Shown in pieces: positions 1 through 6,761 of a stretch of DNA of 64,000 bases. The stretch spans positions 4,340,001 to 4,404,000 of the forward strand of contig OW818656.1 of NCBI GenBank assembly GCA_942492965.1, in the 5' to 3' direction. The stretch is from Sphingosinicella sp942492965. Lineage in GTDB: Bacteria > Pseudomonadota > Alphaproteobacteria > Sphingomonadales > Sphingomonadaceae. The notes beneath the pieces are model-generated. The model saw only the letters and a list, made by a program, of their open reading frames with translations, did not search any database and was not told where the DNA came from. How positions within the stretch are numbered: position 1 is the stretch's first letter; every line of letters begins with the position of its first letter. Both the position numbers and the translations under genes were made by a program.

Positions 1-180
1 GTGATCGACGCCGAAGCGAAGTACCTCACCCTCGTGAAAACCGTCATCGTCGCACACCTGCAGGGCCAGGCGCCGCAGGTCGCGGTCGAGCTCGGCCGCC
101 GCACCACACCTTCGAACCACGCCCCCAGCTTCGCGGAAATGGAAGCCGCGCTCGACGCCCTGCCGCGCGACCTCGTCTAG
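1..180 (+). CDS. C-terminal end of an unidentified protein (cut by the window edge)
   Basis: An open frame runs from the window edge to a TAG at 178-180, giving about 59 residues. A GTG sits at position 1 but this may simply be an internal valine codon. The segment is probably largely helical, with a stretch LVKTVIVAHLQG followed by a charged tail. I do not recognise the family. It lies 39 bases upstream of argC on the same strand and has the same GC-rich codon use, so it is probably a real chromosomal gene. Confidence 0.4.
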   Translation: MIDAEAKYLTLVKTVIVAHLQGQAPQVAVELGRRTTPSNHAPSFAEMEAALDALPRDLV

Positions 181-219
181 CGCTGGAATCCCCCCGGCAT
201 ATCCGCTAAGCCCCGCGCC

Positions 220-1260
220 ATGTCGCAAAAAATCCGCATCGCCGTGCTCGGAGCGTCGGGATACACCGGCGCCGATCTCGTTCGCCTGGCGCTCACGCAT
301 CCCAACATCGAAATCGCCGCGCTCAGCGCCAATGCCAAGGCGGGGCAATCGATGGCGGACGTGTGGCCGCATTTCGCCCACGTGCCTTTGCCCGCGCTGG
401 TCCGCGCCGAGGAGATCGACTGGGCGGGCATCGACGCCGTGTTCGGCTGCCTGCCGCACGCGGCTTCAGCCGCGCTGCTCTCGACGCTCATCGGCCCGCG
501 CATCATCGATCTGTCGGCGGATTTCCGCCTGAACAGCGCCGAGACCTACGCCGAATGGTACGGCAACCGGCATCCGGCGCCCGAGCTGCTGCCCGATGCA
601 ATCTACGGCCTCACCGAATACGCCGCCGAGCTTCTGCCCGCCGCGCGCATCGTCGCCTGCCCCGGCTGCTACCCCACGGCGGCGCTGCTCGCGCTGCTCC
701 CGCTCTTCGAAGCCGGCCTCGTCGGCCACGAGCGGATCACGATCAACGCCCTCTCCGGCGTCTCCGGCGCCGGCCGCAGCCTGAAGGAAGCGAACCTCTT
801 CGCCGAGATCGCGGAGGCGGTGCACCCCTACGGCATCGGCCGCCACCGCCACATGCCGGAGATCGAGCAGGAGCTTGCGAAGCGCGCGAACGGCGCCGTC
901 ACCATCAGCTTCACGCCGCATCTCGTGCCGATGAACCGCGGCGAGCTTGAAACCATCACGGTCGAGCTGATGCCCGGCAAGAGCGTGGCGGACCTGCGCG
1001 CCGCGCTCGGCCACCGCTATGCCGCCGCGCCGTTCGTGCACCTGCTGCCCGAAGGCAAGGCCCCGTCGACGCGCATGGTGCGCGGCTCCAACCACTGCGT
1101 GATGAACGTGTTCGAGGATCGTATCCCCGGCCGCGCCATCGTGATCGTCGCGATCGACAACCTCGTGAAGGGCTCGTCGGGTCAGGCGATCCAGAACATG
1201 AACCTGATGTTCGGCCTTCCCGAAACCACCGGACTCCTGCAGGCGCCGCTTTTCCCATGA
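220..1260 (+). CDS. argC: N-acetyl-gamma-glutamyl-phosphate reductase
   Basis: This cytoplasmic enzyme performs the third step of arginine biosynthesis, reducing N-acetylglutamyl-5-phosphate to the semialdehyde with NADPH. The 346 residues match the usual length of the long (type 1) ArgC. The N-terminal nucleotide-binding motif GASGYTGADL is at residues 11-20. The active-site cysteine lies in CPGCYPT (Cys150), and GSNHCVMNVFED is present near the C-terminus. The ATG at 220 fits the family start. The stop codon overlaps the next gene by four bases (ATGA), so argC, the GNAT gene and the carbonic anhydrase gene are probably co-translated. Nothing is missing or unusual. Confidence 0.95.
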   Translation: MSQKIRIAVLGASGYTGADLVRLALTHPNIEIAALSANAKAGQSMADVWPHFAHVPLPALVRAEEIDWAGIDAVFGCLPHAASAALLSTLIGPRIIDLSADFRLNSAETYAEWYGNRHPAPELLPDAIYGLTEYAAELLPAARIVACPGCYPTAALLALLPLFEAGLVGHERITINALSGVSGAGRSLKEANLFAEIAEAVHPYGIGRHRHMPEIEQELAKRANGAVTISFTPHLVPMNRGELETITVELMPGKSVADLRAALGHRYAAAPFVHLLPEGKAPSTRMVRGSNHCVMNVFEDRIPGRAIVIVAIDNLVKGSSGQAIQNMNLMFGLPETTGLLQAPLFP

Positions 1261-1796
1261 TCGTCACCGAACGCCTGAAACTCCGCCCCTGGCGCGAGTC
1301 CGACCGTCTGCCGTTTCGGATGCTCTGCGCCGACAAGCGCGTCATGGAGCATCTCGGCGGCCCCCGCAGCGCGGCCGACGCCGACGCCGCGATGGAGCGC
1401 ATGATCAAGAGCGAGAAGGAGCGCGGCCACTGCTTCTGGGCGGTCGAGCGCAAGTCGGACTTTTCGTTCATCGGCTTCTGCGGGCTCCTCGTCTGTGAAA
1501 AGCCCGGCACGCCCGTTGACGGCGAGATCGAGATCGGCTGGCGTTTCCGGCACGATTGCTGGGGCCAGGGCTTCGCCAAGGAAGCCGCCTATGCGAGCTT
1601 CGACTGGGGCTTCGCCAATCTCGATGTCGAGCGCATCATCGCGATCACCATGTCGGAAAACACGCGCAGCTGGGGGCTGATGGACCGCCTGCGGATGCGC
1701 CGCAAGCCGGAGCTCGATTTCTACGAAACCTCCGCCACCACGGGCGGCAAGGAAATGCGCATCATCACCTATTCCCGCTCGCGAGCGTGGGACTGA
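1257..1796 (+). CDS. GNAT family N-acetyltransferase (RimJ/RimL-like)
   Basis: The 179-residue protein begins with the typical RimL-type opening (TERLKLRPWRESD). It has the acetyl-CoA binding region as GEIEIGWRFRHDCWGQGFAKEAA at about residues 85-107, followed by the family's usual segment on non-identical neighbours (NTRSWGLMDRLRM). Such enzymes move an acetyl group from acetyl-CoA to an amine or a protein N-terminus. The actual acceptor cannot be read from the sequence. It overlaps argC by four bases and shares a base with the next gene (TGATG), so it belongs to a tight three-gene unit. Confidence 0.85.
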   Translation: MIVTERLKLRPWRESDRLPFRMLCADKRVMEHLGGPRSAADADAAMERMIKSEKERGHCFWAVERKSDFSFIGFCGLLVCEKPGTPVDGEIEIGWRFRHDCWGQGFAKEAAYASFDWGFANLDVERIIAITMSENTRSWGLMDRLRMRRKPELDFYETSATTGGKEMRIITYSRSRAWD

Positions 1797-2323
1797 TGCC
1801 GGTCTACAGCTACGAGGGCGCCGTGCCCGAGATCGCCGAGGACGTCTTCATCGCGCCGGGCGCGCATGTGATCGGCAATGTGAAGATCGGCGCGGGCTCC
1901 AGCGTCTGGTACAATTGCGTGCTGCGCGGCGATGTCGGCACGATCACCATCGGCGAATGCACAAACATTCAGGACGGCACCGTCGTCCATGTCACGGGCG
2001 GCGCGTACAACACCGTGATCGGCAGCCACTGCCTCATCGGCCACACCGCGACCATCCACGGCTGCACGCTTGAAGACCACGCCTTCGTCGGCCTCGGCGC
2101 GATCGTCATGGACGGCTGCGTCATCGAAGGCGACGCCATGCTCGCGGCAGGCGCGATGCTGACACCCGGCAAGCGCATCCCGTCCGGCCAGATGTGGGCG
2201 GGCCGCCCCGCGAAATACGTGCGCGATCTCACGCCAGAGGAAATCGCCGGAAACCGCAGGGGCCCGAAGCACTACGCACGGCTGGCAAAAGCCCACCGCG
2301 ACCTCCCCGTCGTAAAGCCCTGA
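1796..2323 (+). CDS. gamma-class carbonic anhydrase / left-handed beta-helix hexapeptide protein
   Basis: The 175-residue protein is a left-handed beta-helix of hexapeptide repeats, for example VIGNVKIGAGSSVWYNCVLRGD. It carries the motifs of bacterial gamma carbonic anhydrases of the YrdA/PaaY type. Histidines that could bind the metal are seen in VVHVTGG, SHCLIGHTATIHGC. These trimeric cytoplasmic enzymes hydrate CO2, although many members show low activity. The ATG at 1796 overlaps the stop of the acetyltransferase gene by one base and begins MPVYSYEG, the normal family start; the longer upstream extension of the frame is only out-of-frame acetyltransferase sequence. Confidence 0.9.
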   Translation: MPVYSYEGAVPEIAEDVFIAPGAHVIGNVKIGAGSSVWYNCVLRGDVGTITIGECTNIQDGTVVHVTGGAYNTVIGSHCLIGHTATIHGCTLEDHAFVGLGAIVMDGCVIEGDAMLAAGAMLTPGKRIPSGQMWAGRPAKYVRDLTPEEIAGNRRGPKHYARLAKAHRDLPVVKP

Positions 2324-2342
2324 AAAAAGGGAACAACGCCCC

Positions 2343-2364
2343 CCTCTCCCGCCCGCGGGAGAGG
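2343..2364. repeat. perfect 10-bp inverted repeat between convergent genes
   Basis: CCTCTCCCGC, two bases, then GCGGGAGAGG. It lies 20 bases after the carbonic anhydrase stop and 45 bases beyond the end of the convergent beta-propeller gene. It could fold as a strong hairpin in either transcript and may stop transcription from both sides. There is no immediate T-run on the + strand; a T6 stretch follows about 15 bases later on the minus strand. Elements with this CTCTCCCGC/GCGGGAGAG core are commonly seen scattered between genes of alphaproteobacteria, so it may be a dispersed intergenic repeat. Confidence 0.55.
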
Positions 2365-2408
2365 ATACGAAGCCTTGGCCAAAGGCCTAGGCGAAGTTGG
2401 TGAGGAAG

Positions 2409-3365
2409 TTACCCGACCGGAGACCACCCCAGCCCGTCCCCATCCTCGCCCGCCGGCAACCGCCGCAGCACCTTGCCGCTCGGCCATTCGACCTCCGCGA
2501 CCGTGTTCGTCCCCGTCTCCGCGACGAACAGCCGCTTGCCGTCCGGCCGGAACAGGATCGTCACCTGCATCGCCTCGGCCTTGCCGCTCACCGGGATCGA
2601 CCGCACAAGCTTGCCCGTCTCCACGCTGTAAACGCCGAGCGCGCCCGCCTGCAGCTCGGATGTCACCGCGTGCTTCCCATCCGGGCTGATCGCGATGCGG
2701 ATCGGAAACGGCCCCGTCTCGATGCGCCGCACCAGCGTATCGGTCGCCGTGTCGTAAACATGGATCTCGTTCGACGCGCGGCTGGAGATCCACACCTGCT
2801 TGCCATCGGGCGTAATCGCGATGCCCTCGGCCTCGCGCCCGGCGGGCAGATGCGCAACCGTGCGCCCGCTATCCAAATCGATCACGCTCGCGCTGCCGCT
2901 CTTCATGTTCGCCGTGTAGGCGCGCGGCCGCGTCGGGTGCACCGCCACCATGTGCGACCCCTCCGCCTCCGTCGGGATCGATTGCAGCACGCGGCCGTCC
3001 GTGCCGTCGATCACCACCAGCGTCTTCGAAGCCTCGGCGGTCGCCACCAGCCGCCCGTCCGCGAGCCAGAGCAGCCCATGCGGCCGCGAATTCGGCCCGA
3101 TGTCCCACGTCGCGAGCCGCTTGCCGTCCGCCACCCCGTAAACGTCGATCGCCGCCCCGCCATAATTCACCATCGCCGCCCGCGCCCCATCCGGCGACAG
3201 CGCCACCTCATGCGGATTGGCCCCGCTCGCCACCCGCGCGAGTTCCTTGCCAGAGGCAAGATCGAAGAAACTCACCGTATCCTCGCCCTTGTTCCCCACA
3301 ATGAGCGTCTCGGCCGAAGCCGGAAGCGCCGCGATCAGCAGCGCGGCGGTGAAGATGGTACGCAT
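2409..3365 (-). CDS. exported YVTN/YncE-type beta-propeller protein
   Basis: The 318-residue product starts with a clear signal peptide (MRTIFTAALLIAALPASA). It continues with about seven blade repeats of the form NPHEVALSPDGARA, SHMVAVHPTRPRAY, GIAITPDGKQVW and RIAISPDGKHAV, the hallmark of YVTN-type propellers. It should be periplasmic. Such proteins serve as scaffolds or bind small ligands; no catalytic residues are evident and the partner is unknown. The gene stands alone, facing the argC unit. Confidence 0.85.
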   Translation of the reverse strand: MRTIFTAALLIAALPASAETLIVGNKGEDTVSFFDLASGKELARVASGANPHEVALSPDGARAAMVNYGGAAIDVYGVADGKRLATWDIGPNSRPHGLLWLADGRLVATAEASKTLVVIDGTDGRVLQSIPTEAEGSHMVAVHPTRPRAYTANMKSGSASVIDLDSGRTVAHLPAGREAEGIAITPDGKQVWISSRASNEIHVYDTATDTLVRRIETGPFPIRIAISPDGKHAVTSELQAGALGVYSVETGKLVRSIPVSGKAEAMQVTILFRPDGKRLFVAETGTNTVAEVEWPSGKVLRRLPAGEDGDGLGWSPVG

Positions 3366-3489
3366 GAAGCTCTCCCGATGTTTCGGGGCATATTGGCGTG
3401 GTTGTGGCGGGAGGTCACGTCCCTGATCGTCCAGATTTCCTACAAGAATGGAAATCCAAACCCGTTACGCCCTTGAAGCAGGTAGGGCT

Positions 3490-5070
3490 TTAGTGCGCCA
3501 CAGCCCTTCCTCGCCCGCGCCTTTTTCTTAGGTACCATTTGCGATGCCGATCGCGGTCTTTCCCCGGCTTTCGCTCAAGAACAAATTTGTCGGTTAGACT
3601 ATCCAAAACAGCGCGGGCCGTCCGCCAGTCTGTTCCGGGACCGAGCACGTCTTGGGCATCCTTTACGGTCATTTGCTTGCCCTCGGCCGCCCAATTCGTA
3701 AGAACACGTTCTGCCTGCGTGAGCCCGGCATAAATTAGCGGGTCAATCGCGTTCATCGCCTCTGCGCGTATAAATGATTTCCTGTGTTCCACATTGTTCC
3801 TGAGGACAACGGAGACTTGAAACACGCCGCTATGACGCTCCGCGAATAATGGATCGGGAAGGCTCGCCTCCTGCATTCCAGCTCGCATCCGTCGCGTGCC
3901 TTCGTATGCGCATTGAACAAAATCAAAATAATACATCGCCCACATTAGATTAGGATTTCGCGGATTGTGCGTATCATAAACAGTTTCAGAAGTTGTTGGC
4001 GGAAAAAATGTGCCCGGACTCTCGATAACCATTTTATCTTCGAACATTTTTACAAATATGTTCATGTTCTTTAAATTGTACGACCGATGAACGGCGGCAT
4101 TAACGACTGCCTCAAGCCACACGTCCTTAGGATATTCTGGACTGGTTCGAAAACGCGCATCACGCCCCAAGCGCGTGAAATTTCTGATCTGAGATTCGAT
4201 AAATCGCTCTGCATTTGCGATCTGTATCGGTAGCGGACCATCAAAAAACTGATCCGCCACAGCGTTCATACTTTGCCCAAACTGCTCCTCGACTCCCTCG
4301 TAGCGAATGACTCGTATGAAAGCCCCTGGCAGAATCGAACGGGAGTTTTTTGCAAAAATAACCGCGCAAGCCAAATTAGGTTCGAAGCCACGGGCCCCAC
4401 GCTTTCCAAGCTGACAAAGTTGTAATACGTCTTCAACAGAGTAACGCGATGGCAAGTTCCTTTTTGAAACGTAGGCCTGCCTGAATTCGTTCATTAGACC
4501 GATGTCAAAATCATCCGGAAAAGCAAGATTTGTTCGTTCTGATTCTGCATCTAGCTCGCCCTTATTGAGACGGATTTCTCGTTTTTCGGCCTCCGATAGG
4601 AGCCGTTTTTCTTCGCCTTCTCGAATATATGCACTGCCGTCAACGGTTTCGACCAGCTTATCCGGTCGGTAATGTACTCGGATAACGATTACAAAATTTG
4701 GCTGCCCTTTCGCGTCCGTCACCTCGACGCGCTTTAGCTCGTATTTGGCATCCGGGCACAACCGACGGGCAGTCTCAAGGTCGTTCAAATGAGATGTTTC
4801 GGAATGCTTGCAACCGAGAATGCCCCCATTTTTATCGACACCGATGAATAAGATGCCCCCGTGGGGTTGGGTGTTGGCCCACATTGATAGATAGTCACCG
4901 AGATTGCGCTGACTGATATCCACGCGTTTGCGCTCTACACGGCGATCCTCGGAAAATTGCGTAAGGGTGCTCTGCGTGCAGTTGTTATATATGTCGTCTG
5001 GCGTCCACAGTTGCGGAAGCTGGGGAGACGGCGGATTGAAATCAAAGCCTAACTGCTGCTCATCAGCCAT
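3490..5070 (-). CDS. AlbA_2 / Schlafen-type ATP-binding domain protein (RecG-related family)
   Basis: The N-terminal half (about residues 40-160) is an AlbA_2 domain: RRVERKRVDISQRNLGDYLS, GGILFIGVDKNGGILG and SAYIREGEE. The middle has EAVVNAAVHRSYN and DKMVIESPGTFF, matching the C-terminal half of the so-called ATP-dependent helicase RecG-related family. A winged-helix-like tail and a basic end follow. These proteins are putative regulators or defence factors with no settled role. The start chosen is ATG 5070, with AAGGTG about 12 bases upstream (526 aa); an in-frame GTG at 5085 would add five residues. The gene is visibly lower in GC than its neighbours and sits next to a transposase remnant, so I infer horizontal acquisition. 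Confidence 0.8.
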   Translation of the reverse strand: MADEQQLGFDFNPPSPQLPQLWTPDDIYNNCTQSTLTQFSEDRRVERKRVDISQRNLGDYLSMWANTQPHGGILFIGVDKNGGILGCKHSETSHLNDLETARRLCPDAKYELKRVEVTDAKGQPNFVIVIRVHYRPDKLVETVDGSAYIREGEEKRLLSEAEKREIRLNKGELDAESERTNLAFPDDFDIGLMNEFRQAYVSKRNLPSRYSVEDVLQLCQLGKRGARGFEPNLACAVIFAKNSRSILPGAFIRVIRYEGVEEQFGQSMNAVADQFFDGPLPIQIANAERFIESQIRNFTRLGRDARFRTSPEYPKDVWLEAVVNAAVHRSYNLKNMNIFVKMFEDKMVIESPGTFFPPTTSETVYDTHNPRNPNLMWAMYYFDFVQCAYEGTRRMRAGMQEASLPDPLFAERHSGVFQVSVVLRNNVEHRKSFIRAEAMNAIDPLIYAGLTQAERVLTNWAAEGKQMTVKDAQDVLGPGTDWRTARAVLDSLTDKFVLERKPGKDRDRHRKWYLRKRRGRGRAVAH

Positions 5071-5156
5071 GTTGACTAAACCCACCTTGAACGCAGACTA
5101 GAAGGAAAAAACCGTTCTAAACAAAGACCTTATAGTCTACGTGATCGTTGAGTGAC

Positions 5157-5429
5157 CTATACTTTCCCACACAAGAAGCACTGAACGAAAGGCGATTGCA
5201 AGACTTCATACGCCAAGCCAAAGCCGATGGCATAGGTCCCGCCCATCGTGGGCAGTTTGAAGCCCTGAGCCTTGGCAGTTAGGCCGGGGATTATCTGGCC
5301 GATGCGGTAGGCAGTCTTGTAGGTGACGCCAAGCTGGCATTGAAGTTCCCGGGCGCTCACACCGTGGCGAGTGGTGCAAAAGAGGGGCATGGTATAAAAG
5401 CACGAAACCAGCGGCTTGTCCGGTATACG
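5157..5429 (-). pseudogene. remnant of an IS1595-family transposase
   Basis: On the minus strand the residues DKPLVSCFYTMPLFCTTRHG and then ARELQCQLGVTYKTAYRIGQ resemble the conserved N-terminal part of IS1595-type transposases (typically LTKWFYAIYLFS...GVSAKELQRQLGVTYKTAWRM). After that the frame loses similarity, and no DDE-type catalytic domain follows. There is no credible start codon at the beginning of the similarity, so the piece is truncated on both sides. It lies directly upstream of the AlbA_2 gene and supports a history of insertion here. I found no flanking inverted repeats by eye. Confidence 0.6.
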
Positions 5430-5520
5430 AATATTATCGCTCACCGTTAACACGGAGCGCGACCGAACCGTCTCATCCTGCTCACTGTGATCGATAGGTA
5501 GAGTACTAGAACTGCCACCC

Positions 5521-5934
5521 CTACCGATCCGCCCCCTTCGCCTTCCCCCAGCTCCGCGCCGCCGTGTACCCAAGGTAGCCCGTGCCGAAGAGCATGTAGA
5601 GCGGTTCGGGGATCGCCTCCAGGTAGGCGCCCATCCCCGCGCCGATCGCCTTCGCCATTGCCGGGTCGGCGGCGGCGATGAGGCCCATGGGGATGGACCA
5701 GAGCAGCAGCACGTACATCACGTAGAGGAAGCTCGGGCGCGCGCGGCTCGTCCACGGGTCCGCCGCGTTCGCCTCCGCGACGATCGCGGCCATGCGCGCC
5801 TCGATCAGCTTCAGTTCGTGGCTGCCTTCCAGCTGGATCAGCTCCAGCTTGGCGCGTTCGCGCGCCTCCTTGTCGGGGATGATGCGGTCGAGGAGCTTGG
5901 CGACGGGCGCGATGATGCCTTCCACGAGCGACAT
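5521..5934 (-). CDS. 3-TM holin of the GTA/phage type
   Basis: The 137-residue protein matches the holin family named for three transmembrane segments in gene transfer agents. It has an amphipathic, charged N-terminal part (IAPVAKLLDRIIPDKEARER) and the family signature DPWTSRARPSFLYVMYVLLL. Two hydrophobic segments lie at about residues 70-90 and 110-128 and the end is basic. It would form lesions in the inner membrane to let the neighbouring muramidase reach the wall. The ATG at 5934 has AAGGAAG just upstream. It lies 23 bases downstream of the endolysin gene, and the pair is probably one transcript. Confidence 0.8.
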   Translation of the reverse strand: MSLVEGIIAPVAKLLDRIIPDKEARERAKLELIQLEGSHELKLIEARMAAIVAEANAADPWTSRARPSFLYVMYVLLLWSIPMGLIAAADPAMAKAIGAGMGAYLEAIPEPLYMLFGTGYLGYTAARSWGKAKGADR

Positions 5935-5957
5935 GGGGGTCTTCCTTTCGTGCGGGT

Positions 5958-6512
5958 TCAGGCGTGGAAATCGCCGATGCGGCCGGCGAGCCAGCCGAAG
6001 GCGAAGCTTTCGTTCGCGGGGCGCGCCTCGGCGAGTTCGATGTAGCGGGCGCCCTGCAGCGCTTCGAGCGCGCGCAGCAGCACGGTTTCGCCCGCCTTGC
6101 CGCGCGTCTGGATGATCGCTTTCAGCGCGGCGAGCGTCGCGGTGTCGATGCGGCGGCTTGGCGGGATGTCCGGCCAGTCGCGTTCGCGGCGGTTGAGTGC
6201 GTTCAGCGCGCGCTGGAGGAAGCCCACCGCCACGGCGGCCCCCATGTTGACGCCGGTGTCGAAAAGCTCCGCCGCGATGCGCGGGGCGAGCGCGTTCACG
6301 CGGTCGAAGCCGGTGTCGTGCCAATAGCGTTTCCGGTAGATATCCGCCGCCGCCGCGCGCGGCAGGTCGCGCATGGCGCCGCCGTATCCCGCTGCGCGCG
6401 CCGTGCCTTCCGTGATGCCGAAATTGGTGGGGCCGCCGCGGTCGTCCGGGTGGTCGATATAGCCGCCTTCGCGGCGCAGCAGCATTTCGATGAGATCGTC
6501 GATGGACGCCAT
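5958..6512 (-). CDS. GH108 N-acetylmuramidase (endolysin) with PG_binding_3 domain
   Basis: The 184-residue protein opens with LIEMLLRREGGYIDHPDDRG, including the EGGY motif whose glutamate is the catalytic acid of GH108 muramidases. GPTNFGITEGTAR follows, then a C-terminal peptidoglycan-binding part (VGFLQRALNALNR). It cleaves the glycan chain of the wall. The start at 6512 has AGGAGAGG upstream; the frame extends 19 codons further but without support. With the adjacent holin it forms a lysis cassette, yet no capsid or tail genes are nearby. I think it is a dispersed GTA or prophage lysis module rather than part of a resident phage. Confidence 0.85.
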   Translation of the reverse strand: MASIDDLIEMLLRREGGYIDHPDDRGGPTNFGITEGTARAAGYGGAMRDLPRAAAADIYRKRYWHDTGFDRVNALAPRIAAELFDTGVNMGAAVAVGFLQRALNALNRRERDWPDIPPSRRIDTATLAALKAIIQTRGKAGETVLLRALEALQGARYIELAEARPANESFAFGWLAGRIGDFHA

Positions 6513-6623
6513 GATGGGCCTCTCCTGCCGTGGGTGGCAGAACGAACCCATCCGGTTCCTATTTGTCAAATCCTATCGCGAAACCGGTGCGCGACGGGTA
6601 ATTTCGTCTACTTCAGGAAAAGC

Positions 6624-6700
6624 TGGTCGGAGCGACAGGATTCGAACCTGCGACCCCCACACCCCCAGTGTGATGCGCTACCAGGCTGCGCTACGCTCCG
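6624..6700 (-). tRNA. tRNA-Pro(GGG)
   Basis: The minus strand folds into a standard cloverleaf. The acceptor stem is CGGAGCG/CGCTCCG and the D-arm is GCGC-AGCCTGGTA-GCGC. The anticodon arm is TCACA/TGTGG with loop CTGGGGG, giving anticodon GGG, and the T-arm is GCAGG-TTCGAAT-CCTGT. The discriminator is A, and the CCA end is encoded in the genome (6624-6626). It is 112 bases upstream of the GH108 gene and 62 bases from the end of prsT. Confidence 0.95.
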
Positions 6701-6761
6701 ACCGTGGCCCGCACTTAAGGGCCTTGGCGGGCAAAGGCAAGCCTTGCCCGCCGGTTTCTGC

